Shown here: positions 23,058 through 33,582 of the stretch, piece by piece
How the letters are laid out: the number at the start of each line of letters is the position of its first letter
Numbering within the stretch: the stretch's first letter is position 1
NCBI GenBank assembly: GCA_033439765.1
Contig: JAULSN010000002.1
Coordinates: 2,170,001 to 2,234,000, forward strand
DNA: 64,000 nt
Origin: Lasiosphaeria ovina
Taxonomy: Eukaryota; Ascomycota; Sordariomycetes; Sordariales; Lasiosphaeriaceae
Direction of reading: 5' to 3'
Notes under the pieces: model-generated
Database searches by the model: none
What the model saw: only the letters and a program-made list of their open reading frames with translations
Told to the model about the DNA's origin: nothing
Translations under genes and position numbers: made by a program

Positions 23058-23861
23058 ATGAGGCTCACAGCCGAGCTCATCAACCACTCCCTCTCCTACC
23101 TCAACCCGCTGAAGGAGCGGGAGCTCGACCTTCGAGGTGCGTTTTGAAAAGAGCAGACACTACATATTGGTCAGAGCAGAGTTAATATCAAGGCTTTCTT
23201 TTTGCCTCGGGCACCGACAGGACACAGAATTCCAGCGATTGAGAACTTGGGTGTAGCGGGGGTGAGTCTGCTCCCCTCTGTCGCATAGGCGTTCAGCCGC
23301 TGACCTCTGCTCTCCCTCTCCCGCGAAACAGGCGCAAGACTCCATAGACCTCACCGACAATGACATACAACTGCTGGGCAACTTCCCGCTGTCGCCGCGC
23401 CTCCAGACGCTGCTGCTCGCCCACAACCGCATCTCGGCCATCCAGCAGAGCCTGCCCGCCTCCATCCCCCGCCTGCGCAACCTAGTGCTCACCTCCAACA
23501 ACCTCAGCGAGCTGTCGGACCTGGACATCTTGGGCCAGTTCCCGCTCCTGACACACCTCTCGCTGCTGGGCAACCCGGTCACCAAGAAAGAGGTACAACT
23601 GCCCCTCCCCGCCCCAGCCCCCCGCCCCGCAAGCTCGAGAAGTGTAACGTGGAGGGACCATGACTAATAGAAGCAACTCCCTCCCCCTAGAACTACCGAT
23701 ACTGGGTCCTGTGGCATTGCGCCAATGTGCGCTTCCTGGACTTCCAAAAAGTGAAGCTAGTGGAGCGCCAGAAGGCAAAGGAGCTGTTTGGGTCGCATGA
23801 GACGCCAACGGAACTGGCTTCGACCGTGGGCAACACCGAGAAGGCCCTTAATGTAGAGTAA
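23058..23861 (+). CDS. lea1: U2 small nuclear ribonucleoprotein A' (LEA1)
   Basis: Exons 23058-23136, 23221-23261, 23332-23592 and 23691-23861 join in phase to 183 aa. The protein is a leucine-rich-repeat partner of U2B'' that helps dock on U2 snRNA stem-loop IV in the spliceosome. It begins MRLTAELINHSLSYLNPL, followed by ELDLRGHRIPAIENLG, a series of LRRs (SIDLTDNDIQLLGNFP, LQTLLLAHNRISAI, LRNLVLTSNNLSEL) and the LRR-cap NYRYWVLWHCANVRFLDFQK. The ending KELFGSHETPTELAS matches the family's short motif after the cap, but only about 12 residues follow, so the usual charged C-terminal tail is absent. The second exon is just 41 bp. Confidence 0.92.
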
Positions 23862-24216
23862 TAAATAAGCAAGAAATGCCTTGTATTTTCAAAGGCTCTA
23901 CGATTCTATAATAGGGATTCCAGTAGCTATTGCCTCCCCCGGCGACAAGTCTTTATTAGGGCGAGCTGTAAGATACTGAGGCCTTTCAGATTTTGGGAAG
24001 TGCCCCGCTAGCAAAACATTCAGGGATTTGACTGTACCCGTGCCCGAGTGGGGCCCTGCATGGAAGCTAACGCTTTTATCCCTGCAGGCCCCACTTGTGG
24101 CATCGACAGCCTTAAAGTTCGTGCAGGGACGAAGGAGTTTTCTTTTGTCGCGACGCGATTGCCAAATACCTTCCTAAACCTCTTCGCATTCATCACACGT
24201 CAGCATACAGATCGAC
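23862..24216. other. Intergenic between lea1 and the SAP gene
   Basis: Contains the 3' end region of lea1 and the promoter and leader of the next gene. No other signal seen. Confidence 0.5.
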
Positions 24217-26256
24217 ATGGCTCCCACCGACGTGAGCCGCATGACGGTCGCCGACTTGCGAGTGGAACTCAAGCGTCTCGGTCTCCCTCAGGCAGGCAAG
24301 AAGGCAGACTTGATTAAGCGTCTTGCTGCCGCCGAAGCTGAAGCGAAAGTCGAAGGCAAAGTGGACGACGCGAACGTCGCCGAGATTCACGACGCGCCTT
24401 CCCGAGAGGCTTCAGCAGAGCCCCAACCTGGTATTTCTTTACAACATGGTCTAATTACCCATCATCATGCACATCCCAGCCCCGATTCCTCCCCCAAAGC
24501 AACCACACAAGCCGAGAAATCACCCCTCTTACCGCACGAGTCGCCAGTGCCTATCGGGAATGGCGACCAAAGCGACCCACCCGAACGCGCCGACCCAGAA
24601 CCCCTCACCGTCATTCAAAAGTCTCCTTCACCGATCCAAGAAATATCTAGTGGCTTGAAAATTAATGAAGTAGTGGATGATGGGCAAGATGCTCCCGCAG
24701 TTCCAGAGCTCGTCAATGACGTCCAGAGCCGGAAGCGGAGATCGCGCAGTCCCCCTCAATTTGACGACGAGATTGCCCGAAAGAGGGCGCGCCAGAACGA
24801 GGATTACGTCGAGGGTGATCAGAATCTGAACGAAATCTCATCTCCCGGTCACGAAACGGCCGCCCTATTCGAAGATCTCAAGGACGTGTCCTATGCGATC
24901 ATCCAATCCGAGGTCCCGAAGAACCAGACTGAGCCTGGTGTCCAATCTTCGCTCATCCAATCTGCCCATGGTCCTCAGGATGTGTCTGTTGAGGCTGAAC
25001 CTGGTCGAAACGAACCTGGTCAACCCCAACCTTTTTCATCAACGGAACTGCACATCCAAGAGGACACTGATATGACAGGTACTGACAGCCAGGTCCCTGA
25101 GGACAATCTGCATGTTATAGAGCATGAGCAAACATCAAACAGGAAGTCCTCTATCGATTCTCAAAATGGCCACCAGGAGTCTCCTGCTGTGGAAGACAAA
25201 GATGTTGAGCCAGCAGTTCATCCGGCTACCTCTGCCATATACATAAAAAATTTCATGAGACCGCTCAAGGAAAACGTACTCAAAGACTATCTTGTTGAGC
25301 TTGCCACTTCGGCAGGCAGCGCACTGGACCCTGAGGCAGTCCAAGAGCAGTATCTCGACCAAATCCGCACCCATGCATATGTAAAATTTCGAAGCATTGC
25401 CTGTGCTTCACGAGCACGGGCCGGGTTGCACGGGAAAATCTGGCCACCAGAGCGAAATAGAAGAGAGCTTTGGGTCGATTTCATCCCGCCGGACAAGGTT
25501 CGCGAATGGTCTGCAACCGAACTCGCAGAGGGAGGTCGCGGAAGCCTGGGCCGTTGGGATGTCCGATATGAGCCCGATACGGAAGGCCGAGTCAGAGCGA
25601 GACTGTTCAATGCTGAGACCGAGCCCTCCCGCCACGTATCCGCAAAACCACAGCCGTCTGCCCCGGCTGCTGTTATTCCTTCTGGTCCGGCACGCCAGTT
25701 CCCTGGTGTGGAAGGAGCTCCCCTTGGCCCCCGCGGCAGAGGCAATTATCGCCAGGCGCCCTTCCCAATTGGGGATGGAGATCACATCATCACAAAGGTA
25801 CAGCCGCCTCTTGCCTACAAGCCCGTTCCGCAAGAGCTAGCACGCCGCCGCCTTGACAATATGCGATCCTACTACACCAGAGACCGACACCGGGATATGG
25901 GCCGCCCCGATGAGATCAATAGGTACACTTTTGAGGACGTGGACGCTTTTGTGGACCGTGGAAAAGAAGTTTTTGTTGGTATCCGACCGCCACATCGTGA
26001 CGCTGAGCGACGTCGGGGAAATTTTGGAGGAGCCGACCGCGGCAGACCTCGTGGTCCACCACCACCGCCCTTCCGCCCTCGCAACGATCGTTTTGGTGGC
26101 TGGCGTGACGAGCCCAGATACGGAGACAAATACAACGAACCGTCACGCGACGCGCCTCGATCGCGTTTGGATGGCGCACCTCTGCCAACATTTGAGGGAA
26201 GCTTCCGCCAAGAGAGACGCGGAGGCCGACGAGATATCAGAGGCAGCCGCTACTGA
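24217..26256 (+). CDS. SAP-domain / RRM-like protein, Acinus homologue
   Basis: One continuous 679-codon ORF. Residues about 8-42 form a SAP DNA/RNA-binding motif (MTVADLRVELKRLGLPQAGK, then KADLIKRL). An acidic, Pro/Ser-rich linker follows with a basic patch (SRKRRSRSPPQ). An RRM-like domain lies at about 338-430: IYIKNFMRPL near its start, then HAYVKF, LHGKIWP and LWVDFIPPD. The last 150 residues carry YKPVPQELARRRLDNMRSYY and an Arg/Gly-rich tail (RRGNFGGADRGRPRG). The SAP, RRM and Arg-rich C-terminal order matches Acinus, the scaffold of the ASAP/PSAP splicing complexes with RNPS1 and SAP18. A GT...AG pair at 24431-24479 looks like an intron, but its 49 bp would break the frame that encodes the RRM, so I treat the ORF as intronless. 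Confidence 0.85.
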   Translation: MAPTDVSRMTVADLRVELKRLGLPQAGKKADLIKRLAAAEAEAKVEGKVDDANVAEIHDAPSREASAEPQPGISLQHGLITHHHAHPSPDSSPKATTQAEKSPLLPHESPVPIGNGDQSDPPERADPEPLTVIQKSPSPIQEISSGLKINEVVDDGQDAPAVPELVNDVQSRKRRSRSPPQFDDEIARKRARQNEDYVEGDQNLNEISSPGHETAALFEDLKDVSYAIIQSEVPKNQTEPGVQSSLIQSAHGPQDVSVEAEPGRNEPGQPQPFSSTELHIQEDTDMTGTDSQVPEDNLHVIEHEQTSNRKSSIDSQNGHQESPAVEDKDVEPAVHPATSAIYIKNFMRPLKENVLKDYLVELATSAGSALDPEAVQEQYLDQIRTHAYVKFRSIACASRARAGLHGKIWPPERNRRELWVDFIPPDKVREWSATELAEGGRGSLGRWDVRYEPDTEGRVRARLFNAETEPSRHVSAKPQPSAPAAVIPSGPARQFPGVEGAPLGPRGRGNYRQAPFPIGDGDHIITKVQPPLAYKPVPQELARRRLDNMRSYYTRDRHRDMGRPDEINRYTFEDVDAFVDRGKEVFVGIRPPHRDAERRRGNFGGADRGRPRGPPPPPFRPRNDRFGGWRDEPRYGDKYNEPSRDAPRSRLDGAPLPTFEGSFRQERRGGRRDIRGSRY

Positions 26257-27728
26257 TTGTGAGCGATCTCGACAATGACAAGACATGGTTATTGATTTCA
26301 TCAGCTTGGGAAACCTGGATTTGAGGATTCACTCGTCGATCTATGAGGATCGGTGGCATGGACTTGGGGTTAACGCTCTAAGAAGCGTATGTGCCGAGCA
26401 TCCAGAAGCAATTACTACCATACAAGGGTAGTGTGTGTAAGTAAATTCGTCAGTTCTGTAGCGGACTGGCCGATGAAGGGAATAAATGTGTAGATAAACT
26501 CACCTGTATTGTATATACGGACAACACTAGGTAGCCAGGGGCCTTAAATAGGAAGCTTGACACGGGTATTACCTTGAGCGCCGAGAACATGGGAGGAGAG
26601 CCGGCAAATGGCAGCACGCGAGACGGGAGAGCAAGGAATGATGATAGGGGGTGTTATAATGTAATGCAGTGTGGCAAAATAGGCCACCACCACCACGACT
26701 TTGTACAGTATTATAGCAACAGTACCCCAGGGCCTGCAGCTCTTCCTGTAGCGAGCGAGCATTGAATGTTATATCACAAAAGACACTAGCTCAGACGGAA
26801 ACCAGCCTCATTGTACAGAGTAACTAAAAACTAAACAACACAACAAGAAATGACCAACCAGTACGAGCCACGCTCAGAGCTAAACAAAAAAAATAATAAA
26901 AAAAGAAAAGGTAAAAAATGTGCCGATCCACAGCGTACTTGACCTTGCAGATAGATGTCCGTGCAAAGGTACAGCATGGCCGCTGCGCAGGCAAAACCCT
27001 GGGATCATAATGATGATGATGGTGGGATCCCTAGACCTTGGACGAAACGAATCCATCTCGCCCCCTTTTTTTTTTTTTTTTTTTTCTGATGACTCAGGCT
27101 CACTCAGACAACAATAGACCGGCATTAAGAACATGAGATTGTACGCCGCGATGTCAAGGGGAAAATATTTACCTTTTGACACCGAATCCCCCAATTCTGT
27201 CTTAATTCCTGAGCCACATAAGAGTTCTCTTCAGCCCTGGTGGGATGTTGTATGTATGTGCTGTAACAGTTCTTTTGGAAAATAGGTAGTATTCGCCTGC
27301 ATCCTCCCTTCTTAACAGAGCGCGATATAGGCGATGACGTCATATGTTCTAAACAGCCCCAAGATTCCCACTTCACTCACATTCATAGTTGTAAACCGGG
27401 TGTCTCCTTTCCACACACGACAAGGCAAATTCACCGATAACAATCATGTGCCCTTTAGAATCATTTCGACTTGAATAGCAACAAACTCAACAAAGAGGTT
27501 GCCGCCGCTATATCGAGGGCACAGAGCTCGTCCAATAGTAGCACGTGCCCCAGGCGGGCAGGGCCTTTTTCAACCTTTTCCTTTCCTGGCAGTTTCATAA
27601 ACTAAATATAAAGAGTGACATGGCGAGTAACTAGCTTTTTATCTCTCCAGAGGCAAAACCAAGTGCTTAAAATCATTAATCGCTAAACCCCAGACCCAAA
27701 CAATGCAGAAAGACCTTCCTAAAGACCC
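26257..27728. other. Intergenic between convergent genes, no supported gene
   Basis: The 3' flanks of the SAP gene and arg-2 face each other here. It holds a 20-base T-run near 27066 and AT-rich stretches. Short ORFs show nothing recognisable. Confidence 0.5.
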
Positions 27729-29226
27729 TTAGGCAGCGTTAGCAAGAGGCGAAGGCTCCACGCCGACTCTCTCCTTGCTAAGAATGTCGATCATCAACTG
27801 AGATGGCCTATTGTCCCGGTAGACCTTAGCGCTGTCCTTGAATAGCTTGACGTTCTCGAGATACTTGTCAAACAGGTAAGAGCTGTCCATGGGGCCACCC
27901 TTTGCTTCGGGGTGGAATTGAGTCGAGAAAATGGGCCTCGTCTTGTGCAACATGCCTAAGGAGTAGTGTGTCAGTCATGATCAAAGCCCAGCTTCCGTAG
28001 TCCTACGCACCTTCGTTGCTCCCATCGTTCAGGTTCACAAAGTACTCCTTGAACTCGCTCGGCAGGGTGCTGGCATCGACGGCATAACCGTGGTTCTGGC
28101 TGGTGATGTGGCACTGGCCCGTGGTGAGATCAAGGGCGGGGATGTTGTGGGCACGGTTTCCATATTTGAGCTTGATGGTCTGGGCACCGACGGCAAGCGC
28201 GAGCAGCTGGTGGCCAAGGCAAATACCCATGATCGGGACCGATGATGTCTCCATCAGGCGGCCCAGATTATAGACAGTCTCCTGCAAGTGGGTCGGGTCA
28301 CCAGGGCCGTTAGAGATGAAGATACCGTCAAAGTTGTCGGCGACCTTGTGGATCGGGTAGTTGTAGGGGAAAACCGTGACCGAGGCGCCCCGGTTGACCA
28401 GACTGCGCAAGATGTTCTCCTTCACACCACAGTCGATGAGAGCGATATGGAAGGTGGCATTGGGAGCGGCAACGACGAAGGGAGCCTTGGTGCTGACGCG
28501 CTTCACAAGATTGATCTGGCCCGGGTCGATAAAGCCCTCGTCCTCGTCGGCATCGTACTCGTCGCCAATAGAGATCCTAGCTAGCGAGGAGCCCTGCTCA
28601 CGGAGGTGCGTGACAATGGCGCGAGTATCGACTCCAGTAATAGCAGGCACGCCCTCACGGGCACACCACTCAGCCAAGCTCTCAACCGCAGTCCAATGGC
28701 TGTATTTCTCTGCCACATCTGCCACGACTACTCCGGCACATTGAATGTGGGGAGACTCGAAGTATTTCAGGAGGTTGAACTCGTCGCGCTCGTTCGACGG
28801 TACGCCGTAGTTGCCGATCAGGGGCTGGGTGAAGACCAGAATCTGCCCACGGTACGAAGGATCGGTCATGGACTCGGGGTACCCAACAAGCGACGTGGTG
28901 AACACGGCTTCGCCCGAGACGTTGGAGTTGGCGCCGAACGCCTTGCCGTGGAAGACGGGGCCGTCCTGCAGGGCAACGAGTTAGTAATCGCTTCCACGAG
29001 CAAGTGACTAGGCCGCGGACTAAGAGCGCACCCTGATGGTCAATGTGGCAGTGACACCGGACGCGGCGGCAGTGGCCCTATTGTTGCGGGCAGGCATTGA
29101 TCTGCCCTTGCTCCCGTCGACGGCGAGCTTGCTTAGGAAGCGAGCCTGGCTCTTAAGCCGGGGGCTGAGGCCTGGGGCCAGAGGGCCCGAGGCCTTGGGC
29201 AAGCGAACGGCCAGGCGAGAAAGCAT
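27729..29226 (-). CDS. arg-2: Carbamoyl-phosphate synthase, arginine-specific, small (glutaminase) subunit
   Basis: Minus-strand exons 29226-29032, 28965-28011 and 27955-27729 encode 458 aa. The protein hydrolyses glutamine to supply ammonia to the large subunit for carbamoyl phosphate in arginine synthesis. The N-terminal 50 residues are Arg/Ser/Ala-rich ([16 protein letters not shown]), a typical mitochondrial presequence. The CPSase small-chain domain follows ([33 protein letters not shown]). The class I glutaminase domain has the nucleophile in [13 protein letters not shown] and the His/Glu pair in [13 protein letters not shown]. The two introns are 66 and 55 bp with GTGCGC and GTGCGT donors. 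The attenuator uORF just upstream marks it as the arginine-specific rather than the pyrimidine-specific enzyme. Length matches N. crassa ARG-2. Confidence 0.96.
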
Positions 29227-29292
29227 CTTGGGCGCTGGGGTGGTTTGGGGGTGAAAACGGGTGTGGCTGCTTCAGTGCAATGCCAGATGGTC

Positions 29293-29740
29293 TTATGCTG
29301 ATAGGGATCTCCACAGATGGTCTAACAAATCTCTAGTCAGTACGAAGCGGTGAGTTAAACCGGATCCCGAGAGCCAAAGCGGACCTGAGAGATAGTCCTA
29401 TCGCAGATTCATGTTAGCTCCTATTTCGTGAGACGGTGCCATTGTGGCAGAACGGTGGGGCAAAAAAAAAAAAAAAAGACGAAAATTAAAATGCAATTGG
29501 CCTTTGCAAGAGACATGGCATCGCGCAATGGTGCAGCCGAAGCTGGCCGGAAACACCATTGCAGAGGCGGAGAAAGAAAAAAAAAGGGAATTGTGAAAAT
29601 GGCGGGGTAACGCTTTGGCTTTGGTGTCTGCCACGGCCCAACCGAACGGCCGGCACCAAACCTAAAAACCAGAGGAAAAGAAACTTAATTTCAGATTTCA
29701 AACGTACCTGAGAGGTGAAGACTGACGGGCGCCCGTTCAT
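29293..29740 (-). promoter_or_regulatory. Arginine attenuator peptide uORF, split by an intron
   Basis: In the arg-2 leader the minus strand encodes MNGRPSVFTSQ (29740-29708), identical to the start of the N. crassa arginine attenuator peptide. After about 370 bp it encodes DHLWRSLSA followed by TAA (stop 29295-29293), matching the peptide's DHLWRALNA end. The stop is 66 bp before the arg-2 ATG. In N. crassa the nascent peptide stalls ribosomes when arginine is high. The intron junction is unclear. A frame-keeping GT-AG choice (donor GTTTGA at 29703, acceptor ending 29331) gives exactly 24 codons, but with Val-His at residues 12-13 instead of Asp-Tyr. The strong GTACGT donor at 29707 would break the frame with either nearby acceptor. 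Confidence 0.85.
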
Positions 29741-30506
29741 AAGAGCTGTAGTGAGGGTTGTCAGGTCGAAAAGACGAAAAAGGGCGGACGTATGTCCTGA
29801 GATCGGAAGAGCGATCACGTTGGGTACGGGGCAGCAATTGACTAGTACTGTAGAGCAATCCGAGATGATGGAGATGAAACTAAGAGTGAATTGTGGGAGA
29901 AGGCTATAAAACCGCAAGGGGAGAGGAAAATTGGATCTCGTCATAGGGTCGCTGAAAGATTTTTTACGCAAGCCATTTAGCGAGCCGTCCATTGGTCACT
30001 TGAGCATGGCCGGGGCCGATAAACGGCGGGGCAGAGGGGCAATTCCCACTGTTTTGGTGACTTTGCCCTCTTCCCCCCCGTTGTTTAGCTGACCCACGTT
30101 GGATCAATTGGTGAATTTCGGCGTCAAGGGACACACTCTTTTTGCTCCCGCTTTTGCCACGGAGTTGGCCGACTCAAGGAGCTCGTCTGCCAGTCGGCGG
30201 ACCTGTTTGAGGGCATCTAACGCTAGCAGTTACGGGTGCTGGCGAGAAGAGAAGGAAGGACAATGCGGGGGGCGAACCATGCTTGGCTTCTCTCTCCACA
30301 TTCTCTCAACGGATCCGTACTGCACAGTACATACAGAACATTACAGACTCGAGCCCCCGAGAACCGGAATCGTGCTTCGCTAGATTCTGGGTAGGTCGAT
30401 GCAGCTCATAAGGAGAATCGAGATATAAATAACCAGGCCGTCTATTGCCAAGATAGTAAATAACAACATAGTTAAGCACCAACATTATATAACAGACATG
30501 CAGACT
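29741..30506 (-). promoter_or_regulatory. arg-2 promoter and upstream region
   Basis: This lies upstream of the attenuator uORF and downstream of the ETF beta stop. A near match (CGACTCA at 30170-30176) to the TGACTCA site of the general amino-acid control factor Gcn4/CPC-1 is present, but one base off. No gene is supported. Confidence 0.35.
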
Positions 30507-31661
30507 CTATAGAGCGCCAAGTTCCTTGAGCTTTGCGATTAGCCCATCCACATTCTCGACCTTGCTTCCGCCTTGCCTCGGTGGTGGTTCTAAAGTAAAC
30601 ATGTTAGTCCATTGCTCAGCTTACCTCCCCCCCCCCCCCCTCCCCCCGGCTCTCATGGGCCCGCCACTTGGGGGTAATATGGGGGGTGAGTGGGTGGGGG
30701 ACCTTGTATGATGGGGCAGGCAGTTGGGAACCACGAGTTTCGGCAGTTTCCAGTGAAGAGGTAAAGTCATTGATGGTTATTTGTTGCTGTCGGCGCAAGA
30801 GAGCAAGAGACGACTTGAACTCACCTGTGACCTTGAGCACTTTCAGCCGCCTCTCGCTTGTGATTCCAAAGTCTGCGAGCGTCTTCTTCTCCAGCGGCTT
30901 CTTCTTGGCCTTCATGATGTTGGGGAGGCTGGCGTATCTGGGCTCGTTGAGACGCAGGTCCGTCGTGATGATCATGGGCAGCTTGGCCTTGAGGGTCTCG
31001 GCGCCGCCGTCGATCTCGCGGGTGACGCTGACCGAGTCGTTCTCGCCGAACTCGACCTTGCTGGCCTGGGTGGCCTGAGGCCAGCCCAGCAGGCCGGCGA
31101 GCATCTGGCCCGTCTGGTTGGCGTCGTCGTCGATGCTCTGCTTGCCGAGGATGACGAGGTTGCTCTTGTGCTGCTCGACGGCGGCCTTGAGCAGCTTGGC
31201 GACGCTCAGGGGCTCAAGGTCCTCACCCTCTTTGACCTCGACGTGGATGGCGCGGTCGGCGCCCATGGCCATGGCGGTGCGCAGAATGTCCTGGGCCTTA
31301 GTCGGGCCGGCGCTGATGACGCAGATGTCCTCGACGCCGCCGGGCGCCGACTTCTTCTCGCGGATGCGCACGCTCTCCTCGACCGACAGCTCGTCGAAGG
31401 GGTTCATGCTGTGCTTGACGCCGGCCGTCTCGACACCCGTCTGGGCCTTGTTGACTCGGGGCTTGACCTGCGCGCGCGTGCGTGAGCTTGCGTTCCTTGT
31501 GCTTGTTGCCCGTTCCCATTTCCATTTCCATTCAAATTCCCATTCCCATCAGCCCTCTTCTGCCCTGTTGGATACTACTGCTGCTGCTGCTGCTACTACT
31601 GCACACTCACCGCATAGTCGATCACCCGCTTCACGGGCACCAATATCCGTAGGGCTGACAT
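30507..31661 (-). CDS. etfB: Electron transfer flavoprotein beta subunit
   Basis: Minus-strand exons 31661-31611, 31467-30825 and 30589-30507 give 258 aa, the usual family length. The protein pairs with ETF alpha in the mitochondrial matrix and passes electrons from acyl-CoA and other dehydrogenases to ETF-ubiquinone oxidoreductase. Exon 1 encodes MSALRILVPVKRVIDYA. Exon 2 holds the AMP-binding fold: MNPFDELSVEESVRIREKK, AMAMGADRAIHVE, ILGKQSIDDDANQTGQMLAG and the family signature region ITTDLRLNEPRYASLPNIMK. The last exon encodes EPPPRQGGSKVENVDGLIAK. The last intron is long for this genome (235 bp) and contains a C-run on the plus strand, hence G-rich in the transcript. Confidence 0.95.
30624..30647 (-). 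repeat. G-run inside the last ETF beta intron
   Basis: On the plus strand a run of C broken by single T residues. On the transcribed-sense (minus) strand it is a G-tract about 35 bp from the 3' splice site. Confidence 0.8.
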
Positions 31662-32273
31662 GGCGTATATTTGGGGCTCTCAGGTCTCAATGGCTGGTCG
31701 TGCGCTCGGAGTTGGCAGGCAGGCTGTCGGCGTCGCAAATCGTTCATTCGTTCCAGGACGAACGAGTCGACTTTGCGATCAGTCCGACAGGCCTGCCTCG
31801 GCCGGGGGCCGCTCCCTACACTAGTGCCGATGCCAACCTCGGCCAAGCGTGACCCTAACCCTGGGAACTGTGGATACCGGACGTTGTATTCCGTATTCCC
31901 CGTAATAACCAGGGTACGGATATCTCTCACCAAGTCGCGAATGTCCGCATATGATTGATCAGTCGTACATCTTATATAAATGAATTAAAATAAAAGAGGT
32001 ATAAATGAATAGAAAAAAGAATCAAGGGCCAAATTAGATAGCGCATCGCCTCGTCTATATTATCCTGCCTGCCAACGCTGATACCCGATCCAGACCTCGC
32101 TTTGCACTGTTCCGCAGCTCATCGCTTTTCCATCTCTACACTTGAATTCGCCCAGACGGCCCAGACGGCCAAAAGAGCGCGCGCATGTGACACCCGCCAG
32201 AGACCACACCCCTTGCCCTCTCTTCAACCCCCCACCCCGGACAACTACACCACAATGTTGACCTCTCAGTCCT
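31662..32273 (-). promoter_or_regulatory. ETF beta promoter region with CCCTAACCCT
   Basis: The spacer between the ETF beta start and the ArfGAP stop. CCCTAACCCT at 31853-31862 is a second telobox-like motif, about 190 bp upstream of the ETF beta ATG. No gene seen. Confidence 0.4.
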
Positions 32274-33582
32274 TCACCAGTCATCCCACTCGTCCTTGGT
32301 GGTTTTTGAAGGACCTGGGCCGCCGCCCGTGGCCCCCTTTCCCATGGCCGACGTGCCTATCGAGCTGCTGCCCGCTTTCCGCTGGTCTGCCTTGCTGGCG
32401 AACTCGTCCCAGAACGACCTCTTGCTCTCGTCCAATGGAACCTGTCTGTAGCCGCCCGCTGAAGGGCCCTCGACAAACCGAGAGATGCCTTCCTGTGCGC
32501 TCTTGGCTCCTGCTTGCGCCGTCTTGGCCACTTGGCCTGCTGCTGTCCGAGCTTGGGCTGCAAATTCAGAGTCGGATATCTATGTAAACACACCAGTAAC
32601 AGGTCAGTAGGAGTTCCAAAGTAGCGTCGAGACCAAGTAGTTGATAGGGGTGGGAAAGCAAGTACCTGCTTAGCCGTCGGTTGGATAAAGCCATCGTTAA
32701 CCGTCTTGGCCGTCTTAGTCACCGTAGATGTGAACCACCCGAACCCCTTACTCAGAGCAGCTACGGGGTCCTTCTGAAGTTCGTCGAGGCCGGGGAGCGC
32801 CTGGTCCTCCTTCTTCTGCGGCATTGGCGTATTACCAAAGCCGGTAAACTTGCCGCCTTGGTTGGGCGGCAAATAGTCGGGCCTGTTGGCATTCTCTGCG
32901 CCCAATTTATTGAAGAATTTATCGTCTACCTTGATCTTTCCTGGGACCGGGCTGGACGTCCTGCTGTCCTCCAAGGACGGGTTCGGTCTCGGCCCGCTCC
33001 GGGTCGGCGCAGTGTAAGAAGGCCCTGGTGACGGGCTGGCGGAGACGGGGCTCTTCTCGGCGCCAGGCACGTATTCGCGGCCCTCCACCTGGGCGCTTAG
33101 CCGCTCTTTCCATTCCTCCCCGGCCTCGCCGCCGTAGCGCTCCGCGATGGTTGCGTCGTCCCAGCTCAGGCCGCGCATTTTGGTATCGGGGTGGTTCTCA
33201 AAGAACGATTGCCAGCTCTCGTTGCCGCCCAGCCGCATACGCTCGAGCTCAGCCGCTTTGAAGGCGTCCATGGAGATGGACCGCACGAACGAGATGTGCA
33301 CCCCCAGGCCGCGATGGACGCCGGCGCACGAGAGGCAGATGAAGATGCCGAATTTCGGGGATGCCCATTGCGGACTCGGTGCGCCGCAGTCGCAGCAGAT
33401 GCTGTTCTTCGATTCCTTCTGTATTGCGACGAGCTAGAGGCGACAACGTCGCAATTAGCCTCTGATGCAGCAACCACACATTGGAGCACGGCAAATAGCG
33501 CCAGCGACGAGGCCATGCGTATCGCGCCACTTACCTTGGACCTTGTCTCGGGATCTACTTCCCACATCGCTTTGGAGGCCAT
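32274..33582 (-). CDS. gcs1: Arf GTPase-activating protein (GCS1/ArfGAP1 type)
   Basis: Minus-strand exons 33582-33535, 33433-32666 and 32579-32274 join to 373 aa. ArfGAP proteins stimulate GTP hydrolysis by Arf1 and control COPI coat release at the Golgi. The zinc finger has Cys29-x2-Cys32-x16-Cys49-x2-Cys52, and the arginine finger is Arg57 in [11 protein letters not shown]. The domain continues through [11 protein letters not shown] and MRLGGN. The [17 protein letters not shown] region and the C-terminal amphipathic segments ([36 protein letters not shown]) are as in GCS1/ArfGAP1, where such helices sense curved membranes. The protein ends DEWDDW. Introns are about 101 and 86 bp. Confidence 0.93.

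Noticed and set aside
24431..24479. Candidate 49-bp intron (GTATTT...CCCAG) in the SAP/Acinus-like gene
   Set aside because: Removing 49 bp would shift the frame that encodes the downstream RRM and C-terminal region.
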